From Oncomelania hupensis (Eukaryota > Mollusca > Gastropoda > Littorinimorpha > Pomatiopsidae), in NCBI GenBank assembly GCA_036898135.1, contig CM072525.1, positions 27,809,943 through 27,873,942 of the forward strand: 64,000 nucleotides of DNA. The letters run 5' to 3'. Positions 36,801 through 47,540 of this stretch are shown here, in pieces. The position numbers and the translations under genes are program-made. How positions within the stretch are numbered: the stretch's first letter is position 1; each line of letters begins with the position of its first letter. Under the pieces are notes generated by a model, which searched no databases, was not told where the DNA came from, and saw only the letters and a list, made by a program, of their open reading frames with translations.

Positions 36801-38570
36801 TTGGGCGCATGTGTGTTGAATTTTAGATCTGCCGAGAGGATCATTATAATTTATACCCCTCTAATTTTATTCAGCATCAGCTGCATCTTCTGCAATGTGG
36901 AACAACATGTGCAAGTGATGCAGACCATAATATTAATAATCACTACTGTATGGCATAGAAAATGCACAGCAATTCAAATACTGAGAGTGAGACAGAGAAC
37001 GTTAAGTCAGTAGAAATGAATCATGCACAATCTACAAATTCCATTGAAACATTGTTCAAACTTGACATTCTGAATCTGACATTATGATTAAATGTAAGTA
37101 TTGCGCATTACTGTATTAATTATGAATATTAATTTAGGTGCAAAGAAAATGATCAATATAAAGTTGTATACTGACAGCAATCAAAAACTGAAGAAGTCTG
37201 GAAACTAGAGAACGTACTATTAATAAGTCTAAGTTATTAGGTTGTAAAATGAAGGAATCGACTACAAAAATGTTTTTGTTAAGTTTTAAATTTATGATGT
37301 AGTAACTTACCCCATTCTGAGACATGCCAAAGGGACCAGGGTTCATACCGAGAAAGAGAACTCTCTTGTGTGAGTTGTAGTACTTCTTGACAAACTTGTA
37401 ATGCGTTTCGAAAGCATACTCCAGGGGGTTGTAGACATAAGTCACTTTGGGTGGTAAATCCACATCCGCCAGTCTCTGACACAACATTTTCTGACACATA
37501 ATGTAGCGGTCTGCAATGCTGATCATGGGTGGGAATGGGCTCATGGGTGACCCCATGTCAGGGGGCATGAAGGTGAAGATTCCTCTCTCTGAGAAGTACC
37601 TGGACGCTTTGTTGGGTACTGCTGGAGAGTCGTCGACTGAAGGGGGTTTGGGCAACGGGGACGCACAGTCCTTTTTCTTCGGTGATTTTTTGTCCATGTA
37701 CATCATGGAAGGGGGTGAGAAACGAGAGCCCATGGCTGAAGAGGTTAGTGCATAAGGGTCGGGTATTTCTGGTTTGAAAGGATGGCCATCATAGCCCATG
37801 GTGCGGTAATGAGAGTTGGGATGGAACATGCCCAAGGGGGAGCCATATGTCATTGGATGGGGTGCATACCCTGCTTGTAAGTAAAGTCCATCCCGACCAT
37901 CACCTCCAAACTGGCCCCAAGGGCTGGTTCCAGGCCTTGCCATTCCATTCTCAAAGGCCTCTGCCTTGATCATTCGGTCTGCTGCACTGAGCATGGAATC
38001 GGTCTGACCGGCACCCGCAATGCCGCGACTATCAAAGGGATTGTAATAGTTGTCAAATGTGGTAGCTCCGTATGGAGACGCTCCAAAAGTGTTGAAACGT
38101 GACATTTCCTGTTGACCCGTGTCTCCATACGCTGACATGCCAGGGTAGGCCTGACTTCGCATGGAGTAACCTTGCGGCAACATTCCCGAGGACATGCCAA
38201 ACGGTGAGGCAAAGTTCTGCTCTGCTGAGGACCCGCCGTCCAACGCACTGAAGCGGTTGGAGGACGGATATAAATGCTGCGGTAAGGAGTTCTCCCCATA
38301 GGGGGGGAGAAAGGAGGCGTTAGGGTGCGCCAGGGTGTGAGGTGACTGAGAGTGGGACTCTGAGCTGTGCTGACTGGCGTTGGCAGAGAGGTAGGGAGAG
38401 GTGGATGGAAAACCACCGGAGGCAGCTGCGGCGTGATGGGCGTTGGTGCCAGGGGAGTCACTTCCGCCACCCAGGGCTGCAGGTGAGTGAGTCAGTGATC
38501 CGTTGGGCGCCACATTATCCAGCATGGGCGGGACGCTGTTGGTCGCAGCCGAATACCACGGAAAACTCAT
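33861..38570 (-). CDS. SMUG1: SMUG1-type uracil-DNA glycosylase with long terminal extensions
   Basis: Single-strand-selective monofunctional uracil-DNA glycosylase, a nuclear base-excision repair enzyme that removes uracil and oxidised pyrimidines. Three coding exons: 38570-37311 (420 codons), 36394-36275 (40) and 34754-33861 (297 plus stop), all in phase 0 with GT-AG borders, giving 757 residues. The catalytic domain spans about residues 350-596: NPLEYAFE, then GMNPGPFGM at 408-416 (Asn410 corresponds to the active-site Asn), [12 protein letters not shown] in exon 2, IHNLCPLAF, and [13 protein letters not shown] with His565. Vertebrate SMUG1 is about 270 residues, so the roughly 350-residue Ser/Gly/Pro/Met/Tyr-rich N terminus and the 160-residue Gln/Pro/His-rich C terminus are extra. 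The protein ends in a basic KRMKLDES, a possible nuclear signal. The start is the first Met of the open exon; an upstream AG at about 38811 suggests a 5' UTR intron. It is divergent from CHMP5. Confidence 0.92.
35158..35949 (+). mobile_element. pogo/Tigger-type DNA transposon, internally deleted
   Basis: Perfect 18-bp inverted ends (CAGTGGAACCTCCGGTAT) lie directly inside a TA duplication (35156-35157 and 35950-35951), the signature of Tc1/mariner-pogo elements. Subterminal GGTATACGAC-like motifs repeat several times. At 35459 an open frame starts [20 protein letters not shown], the CENP-B/pogo N-terminal helix-turn-helix. After about 60 residues the frame shifts; the next frame continues as [18 protein letters not shown], the start of the second DNA-binding domain. 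The DDE catalytic core is gone. It sits in SMUG1 intron 2, antisense to the gene. Confidence 0.9.
35459..35735 (+). pseudogene. pogo transposase N-terminal remnant
   Basis: Encodes only the first DNA-binding domain (residues about 1-60) and, after a one-frame shift near 35633, the beginning of the CENP-B-type second domain. It then ends in non-coding sequence; no catalytic DDE region remains. Other family copies would have to supply transposase. Confidence 0.8.
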
Positions 38571-38844
38571 TGGCGCCGGTCACTACTAAAAATGGCGCAC
38601 ACTACACAAAGTCTGCACTGTCCCTGCATGTGACTGCTTTTTGCTTTTCAGGGCAACGCAAACCAAACAAATATTTACACTCCCTTACAGCTGTTGAAAA
38701 GAAGTGTTTCAGTTCGGCGAAAAGGCTGTCTCCAGCCTTGCTGATGTGATATGATGTGGATCTGTAGGTGTGACTGTTCCCACATTTGCGACACCCGCTT
38801 TTTGTTAACCTGTAAACAATTAAAACAAAGCTGAACATAGAATA

Positions 38845-39145
38845 ATAAGGTAAAAGGTAAAGGTAGTCCCATAGCCTTGTGGCCGTAGGGGAGCGTGATG
38901 TTGGAGATCACACTTATCTTGGGCCAGCGTAATGAGGGTGATGCCCAACTCTCTCCCTCGCTGCTTTACCTTCCCCACCCTCAAGAGAGTAGGTACTCAA
39001 TCACAGTTGAGTCAACTGGGGGCGTTGTTGTTTGTCGCTTCACACCTTAGCGGTCACCCATCCAAGTGCAAACCGCACCGGACGGTGCTTCACTTTCGAC
39101 ACAGTAGCGAGTGCTCCAACCACTGCACTATCCGACACCCCCATA
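38845..39145 (-). mobile_element. SINE with chimeric tRNA-5S-like head
   Basis: An exact 12-bp duplication, GAACATAGAATA, lies at 38833-38844 and 39146-39157. Reading the - strand, the head at 39138-39101 resembles a tRNA 5' half (GGATAGTGCAGTGGTTGGAG). Next, 39100-39050 matches the 5S rRNA internal control region in spacing and sequence: AAAGTGAAGCACCGTC, then GCACTTGGATGGGTGACCGC. The body follows, and the 3' end is a TTTACC repeat at 38848-38866. It lies just upstream of the SMUG1 coding exon, between it and CHMP5. A related fragment is at 393-560. Confidence 0.8.
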
Positions 39146-39224
39146 GAACATAGAATACAAGTTTGAATTGGACTCATTCTCTGGTCAATGAAATTGGAAG
39201 TAAACATTAAATATAAATATATAT

Positions 39225-39503
39225 AGGCTCTTAGTGGTGAAGGAACGAAAACTCCGGTGGTGTGGCCACGTCACCGGATCATCAGGTCTTGCAGAGACCA
39301 TCCTGCAGGGCACTGTGCGGGGAGGTTGAGGAGGAGGGAGACCGAGAGAGAGGTGGGAGGACGGCATTCGAGAGCTGACTGGTTTGACACTGAGCGAGAC
39401 CGTCGGGGTTGCTGCGGACAGGGAGAGATGGAGTGCGCTGGTTAAACGATCATCTTTAGTGCCTCTACGACCTCTGAGTTACGGGATAGGATAAGATAGG
39501 ATG
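39225..39503 (+). mobile_element. RTE-like LINE 3' end fragment
   Basis: Codes for the C-terminal stretch beginning RKLRWCGHV and ending LSYGIG followed by stop, with the stop inside the GGATAAGATAGGAT tail. Same family as 28256-29197 in opposite orientation. An in-frame stop shows decay. Confidence 0.8.
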
Positions 39504-40600
39504 TGTATATACACCCTAATACACAAATTAGTAGAATTCAGAAATCAAATTTATAGTGTAAAAGATCTAATGGCTTAGTACAATACAAACCCTGGCTACA
39601 GCTTTCATGCCCAAAATAATTTGTTGTTTCTTAATCACAAGGTGCAAAATAATTTGTTGTTTCTTAATCACAAGCTGAATCGATGCCATAGATTTAATAA
39701 ATTAAATCCAAAGGTAGCAACTTCACTCATTGTAACTTACTGGTAATAGAAAATATGTTTCTATAACAATAATAAAAGAGAAACAGTTGGCTAAGAGCAG
39801 TAAAATCCATAATGAAAACAGGTTCACTGCTGTGCTTTCTGTGCTGTGCTGGATTTTCAAAAATGCTGCCAAAATCAAATGACCACTTGTAACAATTAAA
39901 CTAAGCAATTGTCCCAAGCAACTGTTATACACACTTCAAAAGGAAAGTAATGCACAAGCAGCACTTCAACCACTCAGCTCCTATCAAAAGCCCTCAGGGT
40001 AACAAGAAGACGAGGAACTGATACAAGTGATAGCCTATGGCCCTTGACAGGCTGAGGCTAATTAGCACACCATCTCAACAGGTCTACCCACCTGGGAAGA
40101 AAACTACATCCCTAGGCCAACTGTGAAAGACAGGTAAACCAAGCATGACTAGGCAAACATAGCTGACCAAATGGCTCTAAATGCTGATGGGCAATTCTAA
40201 GCCCACACCCCCCTGAGGCTTTGTCGTCACCTTTACTATTGAATTCAACTATCCCTCAGAGACCACTAATGTGCGCCCCTGGGGATTTTCACCTTCTCCG
40301 CTTCATCCTCAATTAAGTAAGTACAATCGTTTGTGTCATTATGCACAAGTAGGTCTGCCCGATTGTACATATATTGGAGCAGAACATGAAATTCGTACAA
40401 AATTCTCATTGAAAATGAAATGAAATTCTCATTGAATCTGAAATTGGGACAGACCGAGACGAGAGTAAACATTGAGCTGAAAAGGCATACGCAATGACCC
40501 TTATGCAGACTGAATATATATGCAAGATGATAAAATAAGATATTAGGATATGATATATCCGTAAGCACATGTGTAATGTGTAAGATTATGACTCACATTG
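39504..40600. other. Intergenic between divergent genes
   Basis: No gene recognised. A direct repeat of AAAATAATTTGTTGTTTCTT occurs at about 39612 and 39647. Otherwise AT-rich unique sequence. Confidence 0.5.
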
Positions 40601-40629
40601 ACGTTGCAAATGTGTCACAATTATCACCA

Positions 40630-40900
40630 ACACGCGCGGAGCTCTCTGTGTTTACAGTGAGGTGCTCTTACGCATGCGCGGAAGTGGATCTGATAGTTAC
40701 TGCTTGTATTGATAAACATTTGAAGTGTTATTGCAATTGATATATATACTTGAATAAAAAGGGTAATATTAATAACGCTGTATTTTTCCATTTTGATTCT
40801 TCAGAATTATCGCAATTGCTATCCGCTTTTACTGGATAATTTCAAGCACCCTAATTTTATCCGAATAACGATCGGTCCCCCGGAAGTGACGTCTATGTGA
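40630..40900 (+). promoter_or_regulatory. Probable CHMP5 promoter region
   Basis: Upstream of the CHMP5 start the sequence carries CGCATGCGCGGAAGTG (40671-40686), an NRF1-like motif overlapping an ETS site, and CCGGAAGTGACGTC (40880-40893), an ETS core abutting a CRE half. Such composites typify TATA-less housekeeping promoters. The second lies 85 bp from the ATG, so the transcription start is probably in the 40890-40970 interval. Motifs are seen; activity is inferred. Confidence 0.5.
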
Positions 40901-40977
40901 GGCCTGACCGAGGCAGAAAGATTGTTCCTGGAGCAGAGCTTGGTTGTGGGGATTGTTTGTTTTAGCTTCTCGGCAAA

Positions 40978-43900
40978 ATGAATCGGCTGTTTGGAAGAGG
41001 AAAGCCAAAGGAACCTCCTCCAAATCTTACAGACTGTGTTGCAAACGTGGGTATTAGTAAGAATAACGAGAAGTTATGTTTTGATGACAACTGAATCGAT
41101 ATTTAAATTGAATTATTTAGCCGTGTGTTTATACTAAAATAGTTTATTGTTTATCTCGTGACTCTTACCAAGTAGCCTTTAGTTACTATGATGAGTGACA
41201 TCAACTTGGAAATATTATGTTTTATGAAAATATCGTAAAGATAAAGAATTTTGTTATTTTTCACAATAATTAGGCTTGAGATTAGCCTATGTAAAAAGTT
41301 TGTGTAGATCTAACTAAACTTTGTTGTTAGTACATTTATAGATGTTTTGGTTTAGATAGATTAGTCATTAGATTACATAATTTTAATATGTAAATACTGT
41401 GTTTGACTCATTGAGGGTCACTGGTGTAGTGTTCTTTTTTGTTTAAATAAATACGTTTTGAGAATGTTATCTTTATAGTGTAGTGCTCATTTGATGATTT
41501 GTTCACTATCTTTCCTTTTCACATCCTGTCAGTATATTTTTCTTTTTGCAGATTGATAGTCGGGGTGAGTCAATTGACAAGAAGATCGCTCGACTGGATG
41601 CAGAGCTGGGAAAATACAGAGATCAGATGAAAAAGATGAGAGATGGGCCATCAAAGGTTTGTAAATGTATTATTGTGTAAAAATTAATAAATAATCCCTA
41701 TATTTTGTTGGAAAAGCAGCAAAGCCAAAGTGTACCACATAAATGAACGATCAAAGCCCAGGCCATCACAGCTTTTGTGACATAACCACCAACTTGTGTG
41801 ACGTACCCACCGATCAATAACTATGATAGGAATCTAGATACTGTGTTTAATATTAACATTATGATTAAGACAGCATGTTTTGAAAGTACATTTTGTAATG
41901 ATCATTTATGATGTCAGTGTTGAAAACTTGCTTAGATTTTATCATGTTGCATTTACTGAAATATATGTGATTCTGGGTGTGTTTGTAGAAAGGAAATCTG
42001 TAACACTGATAGTTTTTGTATGTTATGTGAAAAGGTGTGCTGATATAATTGCCAAAATATGTGTGTTATTGTGAAAAATGGACTGGTATATTTGCCGACA
42101 TCTCTTATGTTGTGTTTGGATGGATGATTGGATTATTTTATAATTTTTGTAGACATACGCAATTCTCATACTCATAGTCTCAGGAGTGAGATTTAGCGGT
42201 CGCCCGGTCGCCCGAGGCGACTTATGTTACGTTGAAACGCGAATGGTAGTACGTCAGAAACGCGCAAGATAGATCTAATCGTTTCGTTTTGCAAAGTATT
42301 CAATAATGGAGTTTATTTACCTTTGATTTGAGTTTGCATTGTTGTTAGGAGTGGTTTTGTATAACGTTGATAATTTTCGTTGGTCGATATTATTGAAGAA
42401 TTTTCGTGATCTGTCGATAGAAATTTCCCGATGGATATCGAAGGTCGTGAATGTTCCCGGAAGTAGAGGAAATAGGTATGACGTAAGTCAGTGATGACGA
42501 TCTTTAGTTCGATTGGTGGCAGTACGTCATTTCTACCATGTACCAAATTGTTCCAGAAAAGAGAGAGGTTATTTAATCGTGTGCCGAGTTGCTGTTGAGA
42601 GATTGTTGTTGATAGTAAAGTTGTTGATAGTGATTTGGAGAGTTGCTGTGAAAGTTGTTGAGTTGAGTTGAGAATTGTATGCAGTTGTTGGTGTGTGCTG
42701 AATAAAAGTGGAAAACTTCATACGTCGACTTTGTGACTTGTATGCTGTTTGGATGGGTTGCGTGAATAAACGAATCTGAGTTACACAACTATCAGGAATT
42801 CAAGCATCGGGGCTGAATCAGATACTGATAAAGAAAAACACCAACATCAAATTGAGTGTAACAACTTAAAACCGGCTCGGGCGACCTCACTTTATAATTG
42901 AGCCAGCCCGCCTGGCGACCTAAAAAAAATGATAATACTTGCAGACTTTTAGAAGCTCGGTTCGAAGTGAGGGAGTTTTTAGGTCACTGTTCGTCTGCTA
43001 CAAGTATGAAGCATACGCGAGCGTTATTTCCCTTTGCCTACTTCCCTTTCGCGCCAAGCGCACTGTCTGCTTTGTTTGTGAAAAAGACACCCGCTACAAA
43101 TTACGTGTATTGTCAACATTTGTGTTTTATATGTGAACGATTGTAATTAATTGTCGGGCTGCCTAAAAATCATGCGGGCTACCTCACTTTACTTACTAGC
43201 TAGCCCGGCGGGCTAGTTAGTCTCCTGGGTTAAATCTCACCCCTGTAGTCTGTGTGTGTTAATCAGTTTAAGTTAATGTGAAAGATGTACTCAGGTAATT
43301 TTGCTGTAATCTGTAATAAAGTTTGTGGAATAGTACAAGCAGCATGTGTGATCATAATTGCTGACCAGTATCTGTGATGACGTCAATAGTAACTAGTAGT
43401 AATGATGCTGATGAGGTGTGTGTGCATCATGCTTGTGCTTATGTATTTCATATAAATGTGATCAGTGTTTGTGTGTTAAGGAAAAAGTAGTTTGTGATCA
43501 TCAGGTATAAAGCTGCAAGTTGGTATCTTGGGCAGATTGAGTTAGATCCCTATTTTTCAGCCAGCACCTTGAGCAGCCCTTGAGCTTGTGTTTCTGCATC
43601 TGTGTACATTCAGTGTTACGATGACAGCTGTGTTGGCATAATCTCACAATTACTTGTTTGATGTTGTGCAAGTAATGAGTGACGGGAGATGATCCTGTGA
43701 AAGTTGAACACTGCTATTAAATGAAAAAGCGGGAAGTACAAAAAGGGTGAAGGGGCACAACAGCAGCAGCTACGTTGGTTAATATCGAGCGAAATATGGG
43801 AGGGAGATAATCCTGTGAAAAGTTTAACTCTATTGTAGCGAGCGCCACTTTGTGGGATAACTACAGTTAAGTCAACCGATGTTGCTTGTCATGTTCATTT

Positions 43901-46900
43901 TTTTAAAATCTCATATTTTGCATATCAATGGAGGCTGATTTAGCATTAAACTGTACTAATTTGTGTGTGTGTGTGTGTGCAGAACATGGTTAAACAGAAG
44001 GCATTGAGAGTTCTCAAGCAGAAAAGAATGTAAGTACCGCCAAACATGCATACAAAGAACATGCTTTCAGCAAACAATGTTTGTACAGAAGGAAAACAAT
44101 TTTCCTGCCAGAGTTATTCTTATTTATTATTTAAAACTTTAGGGATACAATGAACACGGTTACAACGTAGCTTTGCTTACACAGCATGTATTTTTTAATC
44201 CCAGACAACAAATTTCGACGGACAGAACAAAGTCCAAGTACGAAAACATCACAAATTAGGTAAATTCGCGGAAGTTGCGTACAAACACACAGTTCTTGTT
44301 TGCAGAAATGTAAAGGTCATTCAGGTGTCTGTAGAAAGATACATGTGCTTTATGCATATGGGCACATGTATTCTTAATACTTTGGAAACGACATCATTTT
44401 GCAAAGTACTAGTTTAAAAGGCTTGTCAGTTTTAGATCTGGCAGAAAGTGACAGGCTTAACATTTTCCTTTTGCTCCTGGCACCCAAAAACTTTTCACAG
44501 GTATAGGAAAGTATTCATTCTCTGAAAGTAAATAGACTGAATTTTCAGAATGTCCCAGAATAAAGTTCATGAATGTGTATTTCCTGAAAAATTTATTAGG
44601 TTGTATGTTACTGTCTTCTTACAGTGATACACTTTGAACGAAAAAAAAGATGTGGCTCATAACCCCCTTCATTATCACCGAATTTATTACTGCTTTCCAA
44701 AGGCTAATAGTAGGTACTCCAAGCCCTTCATTGGCTCTTGTCCGCTCTGCAGTTTTGACTCAGTTTTCACTTCACTTTCAACACTTATTATTAATGTAAA
44801 ACTGCATCAAAACGAACAGTGGCTGCATTCAAATAAAAATTGAAAGCTTTATCTTTACATCTGTGTTGTTTTTAATGCATGTTTATGCGAAAGATTCCGA
44901 GAAAACAGCTTTTGAATACGCCCCTATCCGAACGCTGAATGCCGCTGCGAAAAAATTGTCACCGTCGTTTGCTGAGAGGTGACTCGTTTCAAAGTCTTAG
45001 CGCTTTGCGATACTTCATTGGATGGCCTAAAAATAAGAACCAATGAGAAGTTCGGATACTTAGCTTAATAGAAGCATTCACTTTTAGAAAAAACAATACA
45101 ACAGACAAAAGTTTACTGCTAGAGTGGACAATTGCTGGTCGTGCATCTTTACCTGTCGCAATAAATCCACTGGGAAATAGTTCACTACCCGTCAAAACGA
45201 TCACTGATAATGATCATTTGCAAAGCAAGAAGTGTTCTTAGACACAAAGCGTCCGGTTTTGTTATTTGAGATCCAAGCCGATATAACCCTCTACTGGGAC
45301 CGATAGATCGACCCCTTATTCTTTTTGGCATAGGAAGGCATGGCCAATAGATCAGCCCGATCTTCTCCTAAGGGTTAAGATCATCATGGCAGCGAAATGG
45401 AAATGAATTCAGCTCATTCTGATAGAGAATTTGAAATAATATTGCATGTGGGAGCGCATCCACACAAGAGAAAAAGCTGATATAGCCGAGGAATTTCAAA
45501 TATCAAAGACAAGCCAATCATGCAAAATGCTAAAAGAAAAGAAGCATGCATGCACACAATTGCAAACACTTAAAATAAGGTGCGTCAATATTTGTTTAAA
45601 AGAACACTATTGCAATGAGAGAACACATAAAAGTGCACATTAACATACAAAGAAAACATAGCTTTCTTCTCTGTCTCTAGTATTTTACGAATGTTTTAAT
45701 ATTTTAACATTAAAATACAGACTTTGTTGTAGTTCAGCAATAATAAGATCATTTGATGCAGTTTTGACTTTTATTGTGTGCTGAAGAATCTAATTTCATA
45801 TGAAGCATGCTTGAAATGGCACTAATAGTAATGTTTCTTATTCCATGTGCAATGTAGGTATGAGCAGCAGCGAGACCAGCTCTCCCAGCAGTCCTTCAAC
45901 ATTGAACAACAGAACTTTGCCATTCAGTCCTGCAAAGACACCAAGACCACAGTGAGTTGTGTTTTTATGTATAAAAACATAAAATAAATCTTTACCAATT
46001 AATATAAATTATAACTGAATTAGTTACTAAATTTTTTAAATGAATGTAAAAATTTTATTAGCAATAAATAAAATTAGAAAATGTCAATAATAAAAATAAA
46101 TACAATTAGAAAACGTTACAAGATTGCATACCTGAGATCAAGATTTGAGCATATTCGATTCTTGAACTTAAGTTCAATCTTTTTTTTTTTTTGGGACAAA
46201 AGATCTAAAAGCATAAACAAGAGTTTGAATATAAGTAATATTTTTTTTTTTTACATTTCAAAACAGTTGTCTTATAGAGGCAATGAAATATTAGTGGTAT
46301 GTGAAGGTAAGCAGACTTTGAAAACAACCTTTATCTTACTGTGCCAAACAATAGTTATAGTACCAATACATAGTAGTTGTTTGTACCTTGTGTTAGTGAT
46401 GACAAGTAAATCGATGTTGACTGTTTTCCAGGTTGATGCCATGAAGGTTGGGGTGAAAGACTTCAAGAAGGCATACAAACACATCAATATTGACCAGATT
46501 GAGGTAAGTGTCATATGATGTAGGTCAGTCGATGACATACTGACATAGGTGTTGGTAGAAAATGTTTTGTTCTCCGTCTACAGAGATGCCAACCCTCACG
46601 GTTTTGCCGTATTATATTCCGGTGGCAAATATTTTTTTACGGATTTAGGCTGAAGTCTTTTTTTTTCTGCGTCTAGCATGATGTCTGGAAAGCGTAGATG
46701 TCTACAATTGGGACTGGGCTGCAAATGGGAACACCAACCCTAACCCTGTCAGTGCCTTGAGCTTTTCTTTGTACAGTAATTATACCTGTTGCTTTTCTTT
46801 CTCTGGGTTGCAGAACATGCAAGATGAACTGGAAGATTTGATGGAACAAGCCAACGAGGTGCAAGAGGTCATGGGTCGCTCCTATGGCATGCCGGAGATT

Positions 46901-47540
46901 GATGACGATGAGCTCGAGGCAGAACTGGACGCCCTTGGCGATGAGATCGGCCTGGATTCCGACGCTACGTACCTGGATGATGCCATTGGTGCTCCTTCCG
47001 CCCCCACCTCTGAGCCTGGCGCTGACAGCATGCGGGTGAGTGGTGTACGAGAATGTCAAGTGGTTTTGCAGTTCAAGTTGACCTGTGTACATTTGTGTTG
47101 TTCAAATAATTCTTTTGTATCAGAGAGCAATGGTTCTCCTACACTTGACTTTTTGTTCATTATTTGTTCTTTCTGTGAGTAGGAAGGAGGAAGAACCTCT
47201 TTCATTGATACATTATATCTTTCTGGCTAGTTCATTGTGTTTATTCTGCTTTGGAGTGATTCAAAACAACATAGCTGGAACCTCTTGAAAAAATAGTGGG
47301 GGGAGGGTTGATAATGCAATCTTACCCAGATTGAGAAGGTTAAAGACTTAAAAGACAATGAAGGAATTGCAGGTTAATGGTTTAAAGACAAAGAATGTGT
47401 TGTAGATTGTATGGTCATACTCGGTGCAGTGAAAAAAAACACACCCAGATTTGTTTAAAAATATCTTTGTTTTGTGTGTGCAGGGTGATGTTCCAGTGGA
47501 CGAATTTGGACTGCCTCAGATACCCCAGACTGCAAAGTGA
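40978..47540 (+). CDS. CHMP5: Charged multivesicular body protein 5 (ESCRT-III, Vps60)
   Basis: An ESCRT-III subunit that binds LIP5/VTA1 and helps late steps of multivesicular-body sorting on endosomes. Seven exons: 40978-41046, 41552-41656, 43983-44029, 45858-45951, 46432-46503, 46814-47035 and 47484-47540 (TGA 47538-47540). The 666 nt code for 221 residues; human CHMP5 has 219. Junctions are GT-AG, and the Met codon split between exons 3 and 4 restores the frame. Landmarks: start [20 protein letters not shown], the basic helix [49 protein letters not shown], the acidic [15 protein letters not shown], and the conserved C-terminal [10 protein letters not shown]. In exon 1, the donor after AAC (GTGGGT) is chosen because it alone keeps the family alignment. 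Divergent to SMUG1, convergent to MLX. Confidence 0.97.
42181..43245. mobile_element. Non-autonomous DNA transposon, ~1.07 kb, 6-bp TSD
   Basis: Ends CAGGAGTGAGATTTA and, inverted, CAGGGGTGAGATTTA match at 14 of 15 bases and are flanked by TAGTCT (42175-42180 and 43246-43251). GC-rich subterminal motifs (GCCCGGTCGCCCGAGGCGAC; GCCCGGCGGGCTAG) recur. No transposase motif in any frame. Size, CAGG-type ends and 6-bp duplication match the element at 6644-7719, although interiors differ. It lies in CHMP5 intron 2. Confidence 0.65.
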
